The notes under the pieces were generated by a model. It was given only the letters and a program-made list of their open reading frames with translations, was not told where the DNA came from and ran no database searches. Source: Sedimentisphaerales bacterium (GTDB taxonomy: Bacteria > Planctomycetota > Phycisphaerae > Sedimentisphaerales > SM23-30). From it: DNA of 7,671 nt. Numbering within the stretch: position 1 is the stretch's first letter; each line of letters begins with the position of its first letter. This document shows positions 1 through 5,890 of the stretch, piece after piece. The stretch spans positions 1 through 7,671 of the forward strand of contig DAOVXR010000073.1 in the NCBI GenBank assembly GCA_030636065.1, given 5' to 3'. Made by a program: the position numbers and the translations under genes.

Positions 1-14
1 AATCGAAAGTTACT

Positions 15-623
15 ATGTTGAAAACCAAAAAACCACAGTATGGTTTTACGCTTATTGAGTTGCTGGTTGTTACCGCCCTGATTGCCATGCTGGCCGGGGC
101 GACGGGCGGCATCTATCTGAGTTCATATAAAAGGCGATTAGTGGAAAAAACAGTACGTGAACTGTTCCTGACGGCCAAATATGCCCGCCTTATAGCTATC
201 GAAAGACAACAGCCGTGCAAACTCGTTTTCCGACAATCAGGTACTCGAAAAAACATCGCCGAAAAAACCGCGATTGGAATCAAAAGCGGGTTCTGGTTGT
301 CGATGGCCCAGGTTGATCCGATCACCGCGGAAATCAGCGAACTCGTTATCCGAAATGTGTATTCCAAACCAGTCGAGTTGCCTGGGGACATAAAGTTCGA
401 AGATATTCGTATCCGGCCGACAGAAATACGGGAACAGCAGAACATTCAGGAGCCAACGGAAATTGTTTTTGAACCCACAGGCACAGCCAACGCGGCGACC
501 ATAACGCTCGGCGACGGGCGGAGCCGTTATACGTTGACCGTTTCTGCCGCCACGGGAAGAGCCAGGATAAAATTCGGGCCGGCGGATGAAGAAATGAATG
601 ATATGGTCGATTTGGATTTATAA
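15..623 (+). CDS. gspH: Type II secretion minor pseudopilin GspH
   Basis: Encodes a 202-residue pseudopilin, by family knowledge a minor subunit near the tip of the T2SS pseudopilus. A short basic leader ends in Gly10, followed by the class III (prepilin peptidase) signature FTLIELLVV with Phe11 as the mature first residue and Glu15 as the conserved Glu+5. The hydrophobic helix covers about residues 11-35 and continues amphipathic to about 65. The C-terminal half has the GspH beta pattern: LPGDIKFEDIRI (122-133), then IVFEPTGTAN (150-159) and the strand pair ending ATGRARI (179-185). The ATG is the first start after the left edge and gives a normal 10-residue leader; only a weak purine-rich GAAAG lies upstream. 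The frame stays open to the edge, so a longer start cannot be excluded. Its stop directly abuts the gspI ATG. GspG would be expected just upstream. The H assignment over another minor pseudopilin rests on gene order and the C-terminal motif. Confidence 0.88.
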   Translation: MLKTKKPQYGFTLIELLVVTALIAMLAGATGGIYLSSYKRRLVEKTVRELFLTAKYARLIAIERQQPCKLVFRQSGTRKNIAEKTAIGIKSGFWLSMAQVDPITAEISELVIRNVYSKPVELPGDIKFEDIRIRPTEIREQQNIQEPTEIVFEPTGTANAATITLGDGRSRYTLTVSAATGRARIKFGPADEEMNDMVDLDL

Positions 624-1049
624 ATGTTACACAGCTATCATCGTAACGGGTTCACACTAATAGAGGCCCTGGTTGCCTGCGTTGTTCTCTCGGCAGCGGT
701 GGTAACGATCAGCGGTATCAGCACGAGGTGCCTGAACCAGACCCGTTTGAATATAGAATATGAGCAGGCATGGCAGGCGCTCGACCAGCAGTTGAAAATA
801 ATCGACGTAATGGGGATCGAAGAATTTATCCGCCAGGGTGTAACAGAAGGGGATATTGAAGGCGAAGGCGATAATCAGGATCAATCACGGTATCACTGGG
901 ACGTCCGGACCGAAAGGGAGGAAATTGACAATCTCTATCGGGTCAGACTTACCATCCGATGGAACTCGGACAATAAGGTTCGCAGTGTTGACGCGATGAC
1001 GCTCTTAAACGGACGAAGTACTAATGCAACTATTGGACAACTAAATTGA
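624..1049 (+). CDS. gspI: Type II secretion minor pseudopilin GspI
   Basis: Encodes a 141-residue minor pseudopilin; in studied systems GspI binds GspJ and GspK to start pseudopilus assembly. The leader MLHSYHRNG is followed by FTLIEALVACVV, giving cleavage after Gly9, Phe10 as mature residue 1 and Glu14 as Glu+5. The hydrophobic helix runs to about residue 32. The C-terminal part (90-128) alternates strands in the usual GspI way: YHWDVRTE, then YRVRLTIRW, then SVDAMTLL. Length is close to typical GspI. The ATG follows the gspH stop with no gap, and only a GGA (614-616) could serve as ribosome binding site, so translational coupling to gspH is likely. Its stop TGA lies inside the 4-nt overlap with the gspJ TTG start. 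Confidence 0.88.
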   Translation: MLHSYHRNGFTLIEALVACVVLSAAVVTISGISTRCLNQTRLNIEYEQAWQALDQQLKIIDVMGIEEFIRQGVTEGDIEGEGDNQDQSRYHWDVRTEREEIDNLYRVRLTIRWNSDNKVRSVDAMTLLNGRSTNATIGQLN

Positions 1050-1705
1050 GAAGCAAAGGTTTTACATTACTGGAAGTACTGGTAGCCACCGTGATCGGGG
1101 CGTTTGTAGCAGCAACGGCTGTGGGAACACTACGAGCGGTAACAGCCAGCCGGGAAAGAATCGCTTCGCATATAGCTGCTATGAGCGAGATTCGATTTGC
1201 CGGCAACCTGCTCCGCAAAGACCTGAACTGCATTTACCGTGACAAAAAAGCTGCGAATGTCAGGCTGACGGGCATGCCCGCCGGCGCGGAGGAAGAAATG
1301 ACCTCTGTATTGACCTTTCTGACCGTCAGTCGCGCTCAGGCCAGGCCGTCCTGTCCGGAAGGAGACGTCTGTGAAGTCGAATACTTCCTGCGGCAGGAAG
1401 ATGACCAATCTGTCCTGATGAGAAGATTGGATCCGTATCCTTACAAAAGAGAAGAAAAAGGCGGTATCGTATATATCGTAGCGGAAAATATTATCGCTTT
1501 CGGAGTCAGGTTTTTCGACGCGGAGAATAATGAATGGCAAACCGAGTGGCCCGAAGACGCCTCATCACTCCCACAAATGGTGCGAATAACCCTGGCGGCC
1601 CGAATGCCGGAACAAAAAAATGTCGTAACCGATTCCTTTATCGTGAGTTTCCCGCGCTGGCCGCAGAAAAACCAAAACGACAAAAAGCCGGAGGGTGAAT
1701 TATGA
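1046..1705 (+). CDS. gspJ: Type II secretion minor pseudopilin GspJ
   Basis: Encodes a 219-residue minor pseudopilin, by family knowledge part of the I-J-K tip complex. The very short leader MRSKG precedes FTLLEVLVATVIGAF, so cleavage would fall after Gly5 with Glu10 as Glu+5. GspJ-type features follow: VEYFLRQEDDQSVLMRR (111-127), and the late segment with FFDAENNEWQTEWP (156-169) then SLPQMVRITL (174-183), matching the family pattern of a W-x-x-x-W patch before LP-x-x-V-x-I-x-L. The start is a TTG overlapping the gspI stop as TTGA; nearby ATG and TTG codons upstream are out of frame, and this start places the prepilin motif correctly. The ribosome binding site is weak (GGA at 1035-1037), again suggesting coupling. 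Cys103 and Cys109 sit in a small periplasmic loop and could form a disulfide (inference). Confidence 0.88.
   Translation: MRSKGFTLLEVLVATVIGAFVAATAVGTLRAVTASRERIASHIAAMSEIRFAGNLLRKDLNCIYRDKKAANVRLTGMPAGAEEEMTSVLTFLTVSRAQARPSCPEGDVCEVEYFLRQEDDQSVLMRRLDPYPYKREEKGGIVYIVAENIIAFGVRFFDAENNEWQTEWPEDASSLPQMVRITLAARMPEQKNVVTDSFIVSFPRWPQKNQNDKKPEGEL
1690..1695 (+). promoter_or_regulatory. Ribosome binding site of gspK
   Basis: GGAGGG lies 6 nt before the ATG at 1702, inside the end of gspJ. It is the strongest Shine-Dalgarno of the pseudopilin block and favours the 1702 start over the in-frame ATG at 1759, which has only a G-rich stretch (1747-1752) ahead of it. Confidence 0.75.
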
Positions 1706-3051
1706 ATCGTTTGTTTGTTCGTATTCATCCTGATAAGCGTGGGCTTGGGGGAATATCGATGCCCAGAGCAATGGCGCTGGTAGCGGTATTGTGGCTGCTG
1801 GTGCTGCTGACGGTGCTTGTAACGGTTTTGGCCAAGTCCGTGCGACTCGATTCTTATGTTTCCCGTAGCACAACAGAGCAGGTCCGCTGCCGCTGGGCCA
1901 TGCGGGCCGGCGTAGAAAAAGCAATGGCACTGCTGAACGAGGATACCGAGGCAAGCGATACACTAACCGATCTGTGGCATGACAACGATGCCGATTGTAA
2001 CGACATCGTTCTGGACGGTTGTATCCTGAGTATCCGGATTATCGATGAGGCAGGCAAACTCAGTATCAATACAGCCACAAAAAAACAGCTTATGCAACTG
2101 CCTATGATGACCGGGGACGTGGCCGCTGCGATTATCGACTGGCGAGACAAAAACGAAAAACCCGAACCAGACGGCGTCGAGGGCGGATATTATCTGAGTC
2201 TTTCGCCCGGCTACCATATCCGCAACGAACCGTTTCGGACTGTCAGGGAACTGCTGATGGTCAAAGACGTGAACAGGGATTTGTTTTTCGGTGAGGACTC
2301 GAATTTCAATGGCCGACTCGATTACAACGAATGTGACGGAGACGATTCCCGGCCGATGGACAATGAAGATGATATTCTCGATAAGGGCTGGGTCAATTAT
2401 CTTACGTGCTGCTCCAGTGAAAAGAATGTAGATGCGCAGGGAAACGAACGTATCGACATCAATAAGGCCAAAGAAAAGAAACTCGTCAACTCGTTGGACA
2501 TCAAAAAATCACATGCCAAATGGATTGTTGAGAACCGCAATAAAGGATTCAAAAGTATCGCGGACCTGATAAACAAAGACTCTAAAAAAGACAGCAGCGG
2601 AAATAACAAGAATAACAAGGACGATAAGGATTCCGATCAGGCCGAGCCACTTGACCTGACCACGTTCAAAAAAATAGCGGATAAAATCACCGTATCGGAC
2701 GACGACCGGTTAGACGGAAGGGTCAATGCCAACACAGCACCCCTGAAGGTACTGACGGCCCTGCTCGAAGGCAATGAGGCATTGGCCGATAGTATCGTCT
2801 CGTATCGGAAAACACTGAATATGGGAATGGAAAGTATCGCCGATTTATTGAATGTCAAGGGGCTGAACATCGATACCTTCAAGAAAATCGCTCACCAGGT
2901 TACCGTTCGCTCCAGCGTGTTCACCGTGCAATGCCAGGTGGCAATTGACAGCACCGGAGGAACGTATAACGGCGAAGCAATCGTAGATCGAGGGGCAAGC
3001 CCCGGCGCGATACTTTATTGGTGTGAGAACGCACGGTTTAATCGAATTTGA
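1702..3051 (+). CDS. gspK: Type II secretion pseudopilin-tip protein GspK, enlarged
   Basis: Encodes a 449-residue GspK, longer than the roughly 300-350 residues of proteobacterial forms. A basic leader precedes the hydrophobic segment MALVAVLWLLVLLTVLVTVL (24-43). Cleavage is most likely after Ala23 rather than Gly, and Glu+5 is absent (Ala28), as is usual for GspK. The periplasmic part has three related helical (SAM/HhH-like) modules: one opening LSINTATKKQLMQL (120-133) and ending FRTVRELLMV (178-187), one opening IDINKAKEKKLVNSL (251-265) and one opening VNANTAPLKVLTALL (341-355). Between the first two is an acidic insert with an EF-hand-like loop (199-210) and Cys211, Cys236 and Cys237. 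A Lys/Asp/Asn-rich low-complexity stretch (292-315) interrupts module two. The end (403-441) has the strand pattern usual for GspK. Its ATG overlaps the gspJ TGA as ATGA. GspK caps the pseudopilus with I and J; the family is known to bind calcium. Confidence 0.9.
   Translation: MNRLFVRIHPDKRGLGGISMPRAMALVAVLWLLVLLTVLVTVLAKSVRLDSYVSRSTTEQVRCRWAMRAGVEKAMALLNEDTEASDTLTDLWHDNDADCNDIVLDGCILSIRIIDEAGKLSINTATKKQLMQLPMMTGDVAAAIIDWRDKNEKPEPDGVEGGYYLSLSPGYHIRNEPFRTVRELLMVKDVNRDLFFGEDSNFNGRLDYNECDGDDSRPMDNEDDILDKGWVNYLTCCSSEKNVDAQGNERIDINKAKEKKLVNSLDIKKSHAKWIVENRNKGFKSIADLINKDSKKDSSGNNKNNKDDKDSDQAEPLDLTTFKKIADKITVSDDDRLDGRVNANTAPLKVLTALLEGNEALADSIVSYRKTLNMGMESIADLLNVKGLNIDTFKKIAHQVTVRSSVFTVQCQVAIDSTGGTYNGEAIVDRGASPGAILYWCENARFNRI
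2296..2331 (+). other. EF-hand-like calcium-binding loop inside GspK
   Basis: Residues 199-210 of GspK read DSNFNGRLDYNE. Asp1, Asn3, Asn5, Gly6, Leu8, Asp9 and Glu12 all fit the 12-residue EF-hand or dockerin loop pattern. Degenerate Asp/Asn-rich copies follow at residues 219-230 and 244-255. Calcium binding by GspK is established in E. coli; that this particular loop binds it is inference. Confidence 0.6.
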
Positions 3052-3075
3052 CTTATACTCGTTATAATTGTTATT

Positions 3076-3080
3076 GGGAG
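3076..3080 (+). promoter_or_regulatory. Ribosome binding site of gspL
   Basis: GGGAG lies 7 nt before the TTG at 3088, in the 36-nt gap after gspK. It supports the TTG as the real start; no in-frame ATG lies close by. Confidence 0.6.
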
Positions 3081-3087
3081 TAAAGCA

Positions 3088-4512
3088 TTGAAAAAAACGG
3101 TAGTGGCAATAACCCGGCTGGCAGGAAAATATCAGGCCGTCGTAATGAGCCGTAAAGGTGATACCCTGGAACTGCGATCACATCGGCATAGCACCTCGGC
3201 CGGCTGGAACACGATCTATGCGGACATAACGGAATCCGTCGGCTCCGCCTCGGCTACCCATAGTGAACTGATCGTCGGATACGACTCGAGCCGGGTGGCG
3301 TTTTACCGACTTCGGGTACCGGAAGTCAAGGCAGAAGAGTTAAACAACATGGTTGCCCTTCAGCAGGAAGCCCTGCTGCCGCTGCCGCCCGAACAGATGG
3401 AGATCGCCTGGCGGGCTGATGCCGCCCTGAACGGCAAAATCGGAATCACCATCGCCGCCGTCCGGAAAAACCAACTGGAACAATTCAGCAGGGAGCTGAA
3501 ACAGTCTCGCCCCCGGAAAATCCTTTTGACCCAGGAGGCGATTGTCAAGGCCTGGAGGCTATTATGCGACGGCAGCCGGGATAATACTGTTGTTGTTTAT
3601 CTTGATGAGTCGAACAGCCATATATGCCTAACCCTCGGCGGACGGTTGGCTTTGGCGGTAACATCGGACGTTGGACGAAAAGACCTGACTACCGAGGCAA
3701 ACCTGCGGGAACCGAACGCCGAACGGCTTGCCCAGGACATCCGCAGAACCCTGGAACGGTTTGGCAACGGTACGCCGGAAGACTGGCGGATCAGTATCAT
3801 TACCGGCGGCAAAGACATCGACCGGCAAGTCGCCGGCTACCTCAACGAGTCCGGCTTAAATGCCGAAGTTGCTTTGTTGAATGTGGAAAAAATCAAAAGT
3901 GATTCCCCCCTTTCCGCCGAGGCCATTTACGAATTTTTGACGCCGATCGGACTGGCGTTGATGGGGCTCGACGACGACAGCGACAAGCTCAATCTGTTTA
4001 AGCGCATTCATACCGCGGAGATTGCCGAGAAAAAGCAAAGCCGCGTTCCCTCATTGAAGATAAGCGTCCCACTTGCCCTTGGTATGTTGTTTTTCCTGCC
4101 GTGGGCCTTGATGAAAATCGACGCCGCCCGCCTTGGTAAAATCGAATCGTATATCAATCAACAGGAAAACACTGTCGATATTGATATGCTGAAAAAGGAA
4201 AACGCGATCAAAAAAACCATCGCCTCTCAGCGTCCTGACATCCTGGAGCTGATGAGCCTTATTAGTTCCTGCATCCCGGAGGGCGAGGTCCTTGACGGCA
4301 TCGGCTTCAAAAAAAATCAACCTGTTACCATCACCGGCCACACAAAAGACAAAGACAAAATCCTGGAATTACAGGAAAATCTACAGAAACAAAAGCACAT
4401 TAAAACCGTTCGTGTGCTGAACCGTAAAATAGACAAAAAAGCCAAAACGACAAATTACACCATTACGTTCAATTATAAACACTTTGGTAAAAAGACAAGG
4501 CGGTTATGGTAA
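3088..4512 (+). CDS. gspL: Type II secretion inner-membrane platform protein GspL (PilM-PilN-like)
   Basis: Encodes a 474-residue bitopic protein. The cytoplasmic part (about 1-300) looks like the actin-like ASKHA fold of GspL/PilM: strands at 4-9 and 15-20, the PilM/GspL-type segment LQQEALLPLPPEQMEIAW (91-108), a hairpin near 167-190 and the glycine turn ITGGKDID (238-245). LNLFKR (301-306) sits where GspL carries its NLL-type motif and where free PilN has its N-terminal PilM-binding motif. One membrane helix (about 325-342) has a basic cytoplasmic side. The periplasmic part has a short coiled coil (345-380) and a ferredoxin-like domain (about 383-464) like PilN or GspL. In the T2SS, GspL docks the ATPase GspE and pairs with GspM, encoded next. 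The start is TTG with GGGAG 7 nt upstream. Length exceeds typical GspL, mainly through a long basic tail. Confidence 0.82.
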   Translation: MKKTVVAITRLAGKYQAVVMSRKGDTLELRSHRHSTSAGWNTIYADITESVGSASATHSELIVGYDSSRVAFYRLRVPEVKAEELNNMVALQQEALLPLPPEQMEIAWRADAALNGKIGITIAAVRKNQLEQFSRELKQSRPRKILLTQEAIVKAWRLLCDGSRDNTVVVYLDESNSHICLTLGGRLALAVTSDVGRKDLTTEANLREPNAERLAQDIRRTLERFGNGTPEDWRISIITGGKDIDRQVAGYLNESGLNAEVALLNVEKIKSDSPLSAEAIYEFLTPIGLALMGLDDDSDKLNLFKRIHTAEIAEKKQSRVPSLKISVPLALGMLFFLPWALMKIDAARLGKIESYINQQENTVDIDMLKKENAIKKTIASQRPDILELMSLISSCIPEGEVLDGIGFKKNQPVTITGHTKDKDKILELQENLQKQKHIKTVRVLNRKIDKKAKTTNYTITFNYKHFGKKTRRLW

Positions 4513-4521
4513 ATATTCTGT

Positions 4522-4527
4522 AAGGAA
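4522..4527 (+). promoter_or_regulatory. Ribosome binding site of gspM
   Basis: AAGGAA lies 10 nt before the ATG at 4538, in the 25-nt gap after gspL. It favours this ATG over the in-frame TTG at 4484, which would overlap gspL by 29 nt and add 18 basic residues. Confidence 0.5.
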
Positions 4528-4537
4528 ACTATTTAAT

Positions 4538-5053
4538 ATGCCGATTTCATTGGACAAACGAAACAAACAAGCCCTGATAGTCCTTGCCGCGGCGGCGGTA
4601 TTGATTCTCGTCTTTCATTATGTAACAGGCCCATGTCTGGACGAGTGGCAACGGATAAGGGTGTCTCTGACGGTTCAGGAGCAAAAGCTGGCCATGATCA
4701 AGACGGCACACGGTTCCGCGGAGCTTGTCCCGGCGTTCGAGATGCCTTTGAGCGAAGACAAACAAAGGCCGCTTTTTTACCGTAAAATTACCGAGCAGTT
4801 CAAAAAGGTCGGAGTGAACGTCAACCCATTACCCCAGTATGTATCTCGCGGCAGAAAGCTACCGAACCTGTCTCTAAAAATGCTGCGTCTTCGCTGCCGG
4901 GGCGGGGGCAAATACGACCAAATCCTCCAACTCATCGCGGACCTGGACAAAAATCCTTACCTTGCGGGCGTTGAGGAGTTCAAGGTTGTATGTGGGAAGG
5001 AAAAACGACAGCAGATGTCGCTGGACCTGACGGTATCGACTTTCGTCAAGTGA
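4538..5053 (+). CDS. gspM: Type II secretion inner-membrane protein GspM (PilO-like)
   Basis: Encodes 171 residues from the ATG at 4538. A short basic N-terminus (LDKRNK) is followed by a single membrane helix (about 12-29, ALIVLAAAAVLILVFHYV), a short amphipathic coil (35-58) and a periplasmic ferredoxin-like region (about 76-171). The last strand-helix-strand run is clear: LSLKMLRLRCRG (111-122), the helix YDQILQLIADLDKNP (126-140) and QMSLDLTVSTFV (159-170). This layout is that of GspM/PilO, which pairs with GspL/PilN in the inner membrane. Sequence motifs in this family are weak, so the call relies on topology, size and position directly after gspL. An in-frame TTG at 4484 would give 189 residues. 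A 31-nt gap with a good ribosome binding site separates it from the next gene. Confidence 0.75.
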   Translation: MPISLDKRNKQALIVLAAAAVLILVFHYVTGPCLDEWQRIRVSLTVQEQKLAMIKTAHGSAELVPAFEMPLSEDKQRPLFYRKITEQFKKVGVNVNPLPQYVSRGRKLPNLSLKMLRLRCRGGGKYDQILQLIADLDKNPYLAGVEEFKVVCGKEKRQQMSLDLTVSTFVK

Positions 5054-5070
5054 TTACAGCAAAAATGATT

Positions 5071-5076
5071 AAAGGA
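5071..5076 (+). promoter_or_regulatory. Ribosome binding site of the GspC/PilP-like gene
   Basis: AAAGGA lies 8 nt before the TTG at 5085. It supports the TTG start, which also places a basic N-terminus before the membrane helix. Confidence 0.6.
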
Positions 5077-5084
5077 ACAGAAGT

Positions 5085-5789
5085 TTGGAAAACCGGAAAA
5101 ACAATCAAAAGATCAGGGATAAACTTTCACTTTGCCTGTTGGCTCTTGTGGCGGCTGGTGTGTTAGTGCTGGTTTTCAAATGGTCACTGGCTCAGACGCT
5201 CCCCGCTCAAAAGGGGAATCTCTCAGACCCAAACAGCAATGATCCCTGCTCACTTTTGTCGGACAAAACCACAAAACTGGTTGAAGCCCTGAAAAAGAAA
5301 AATATGTTTGTCCCGCCGTCGCCCAAACCAAAACCGCCTAAGCAGTGCCAGGGCATTTTCGGCGATGAGGTTCTCATCAACGGCAAATGGTACAAGGTGG
5401 GCGATACCGTCCCTCCCGGCGCGAAGGTACTGTCGGTCGAGGCGGCTTCGGTAAAACTCGAATGGAAAGGCAAGGAAATCATCCTGGCCCCTATCCAGTC
5501 GGCGACTTCGTCCGGGGCCAAACCACCGGCCAAAAAGGCTCGCCGTCGGACAAAAAAAACAGCGCCAAAAGCAATCGAGAAAAAAAACGAGATGGTTGAG
5601 CAGGCGGAAGAACCAACCGAGCAGGATGACCTGGCCTGGCTGGACATCCCTGAACACTTGAAGGAAAAATTCCGAAAGGCCTGGGACAAGATGACCCCTG
5701 AACAAAAAGAAAAAGCCAAAGAACAATGGCAAAATATGCCTGAGGAGCAAAAACAGCAGATGATCGAACAGATGGAAAAAATGCCTTAA
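5085..5789 (+). CDS. GspC/PilP-like T2SS inner-membrane linker protein with C-terminal repeats
   Basis: Encodes a 234-residue bitopic protein. A basic N-terminus (1-13) precedes one membrane helix (about 14-33). A periplasmic linker with NDPC (52-55) and a Pro/Lys stretch (77-86) leads to a small beta domain (88-136) with INGKWYKVGDTVPPGAKVLS (98-117) and SVKLEWKGKEIILAP (122-136). That pattern, G-x-x-Y-x-V-G-D followed by a V-x-L-x-x-x-G-K-E-I-x-L strand pair, resembles the homology region of GspC or PilP, which binds the N0 domain of the secretin. Next come a strongly basic stretch (150-167) and an acidic one (170-182), then tandem 15-residue repeats to the end. No lipobox is present, unlike PilP. 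The gene lies between gspM and gspD, as pilP lies between pilO and pilQ. It is shorter than, and different at the C-terminus from, classical GspC, which often ends in a PDZ or coiled-coil domain. GspC is the best guess; no symbol is assigned. Confidence 0.65.
   Translation: MENRKNNQKIRDKLSLCLLALVAAGVLVLVFKWSLAQTLPAQKGNLSDPNSNDPCSLLSDKTTKLVEALKKKNMFVPPSPKPKPPKQCQGIFGDEVLINGKWYKVGDTVPPGAKVLSVEAASVKLEWKGKEIILAPIQSATSSGAKPPAKKARRRTKKTAPKAIEKKNEMVEQAEEPTEQDDLAWLDIPEHLKEKFRKAWDKMTPEQKEKAKEQWQNMPEEQKQQMIEQMEKMP
5637..5786 (+). repeat. Tandem 15-residue repeats at the end of the GspC/PilP-like protein
   Basis: Residues 185-234 hold three full units and one partial: WLDIPEHLKEKFRKA, WDKMTPEQKEKAKEQ, WQNMPEEQKQQMIEQ and MEKMP. 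The register is exact (185, 200, 215, 230). Each full unit starts with Trp, has Ile or Met at position 4 and a Pro-Glu step at 5-7, then a charged helix. The style recalls W-x-x-M-[ST]-P-E-Q-[RK] repeats seen in other periplasmic proteins. Confidence 0.8.
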
Positions 5790-5821
5790 AACTAAAAGCA
5801 ACCTCTAATAATACCCGTAGG

Positions 5822-5838
5822 GTGGGGCTTTGACCCAC
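5822..5838. repeat. REP-like GC-rich hairpin in the gap before gspD
   Basis: In the 101-nt gap between the GspC/PilP-like gene and gspD, GTGGG (5822-5826) and CCCAC (5834-5838) form a 5-bp inverted repeat around a 7-nt loop. The surrounding CGTAGGGTGGG and CCCACGCG resemble a dispersed short repeat common in environmental bacterial genomes (memory of the motif, not a search). The stem is too short, and lacks a T-run, for an intrinsic terminator. Apart from this, a TATAAT at 5848-5853 and the ribosome binding site at 5878-5884, I see nothing in the gap. Confidence 0.4.
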
Positions 5839-5877
5839 GCGTTAGCTTATAATGAATAAATGATACCCACTCAAGAT

Positions 5878-5884
5878 AAAGGAG
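5878..5884 (+). promoter_or_regulatory. Ribosome binding site of gspD
   Basis: AAAGGAG lies 6 nt before the TTG at 5891, the strongest Shine-Dalgarno in the window. It fixes the otherwise non-obvious TTG start of the secretin. Confidence 0.75.
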
Positions 5885-5890
5885 ACAAAA

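Noticed and set aside
1..21. End of an upstream gene (frame 1 reads NRKLLC then TGA at 19-21)
   Set aside because: Six codons are too few to identify a gene; another frame is also open to 58, so the end of gspG cannot be placed.
3063..3068. TATAAT in the gap before gspL as a promoter
   Set aside because: TTGACT (3048-3053) is only 9 nt upstream; AT-rich chance match in a short gap more likely.
3624..3902. Plus-strand 92-codon frame inside gspL
   Set aside because: It is Arg/Pro/Gly-rich, out of frame with gspL, and lies across a conserved part of the actin-like domain; a shadow frame.
4484..4537. TTG at 4484 as the gspM start
   Set aside because: It would overlap gspL by 29 nt with no ribosome binding site; ATG 4538 has AAGGAA 10 nt upstream and gives a normal short cytoplasmic tail.
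5124..5135. Lipobox (LSLC, residues 14-17) making the GspC/PilP-like protein a PilP-type lipoprotein
   Set aside because: Leu at -1 is not accepted by signal peptidase II, and the hydrophobic helix continues past the Cys, indicating a membrane anchor.
5207..5801. Two long minus-strand open frames of 170 and 183 codons opposite the GspC/PilP-like gene
   Set aside because: They are Phe/Leu/Arg/Ser-rich reverse readings of a Lys/Glu/Pro-rich gene, with no credible ribosome binding site or domain pattern; the plus-strand frame has a helix, an HR-like domain and repeats.
5848..5853. Perfect TATAAT as a -10 box for a gspD promoter
   Set aside because: The only -35-like hexamer nearby, TTGACC (5830-5835), is 12 nt away, too short for a sigma-70 promoter, and no good hexamer lies at 16-18 nt.
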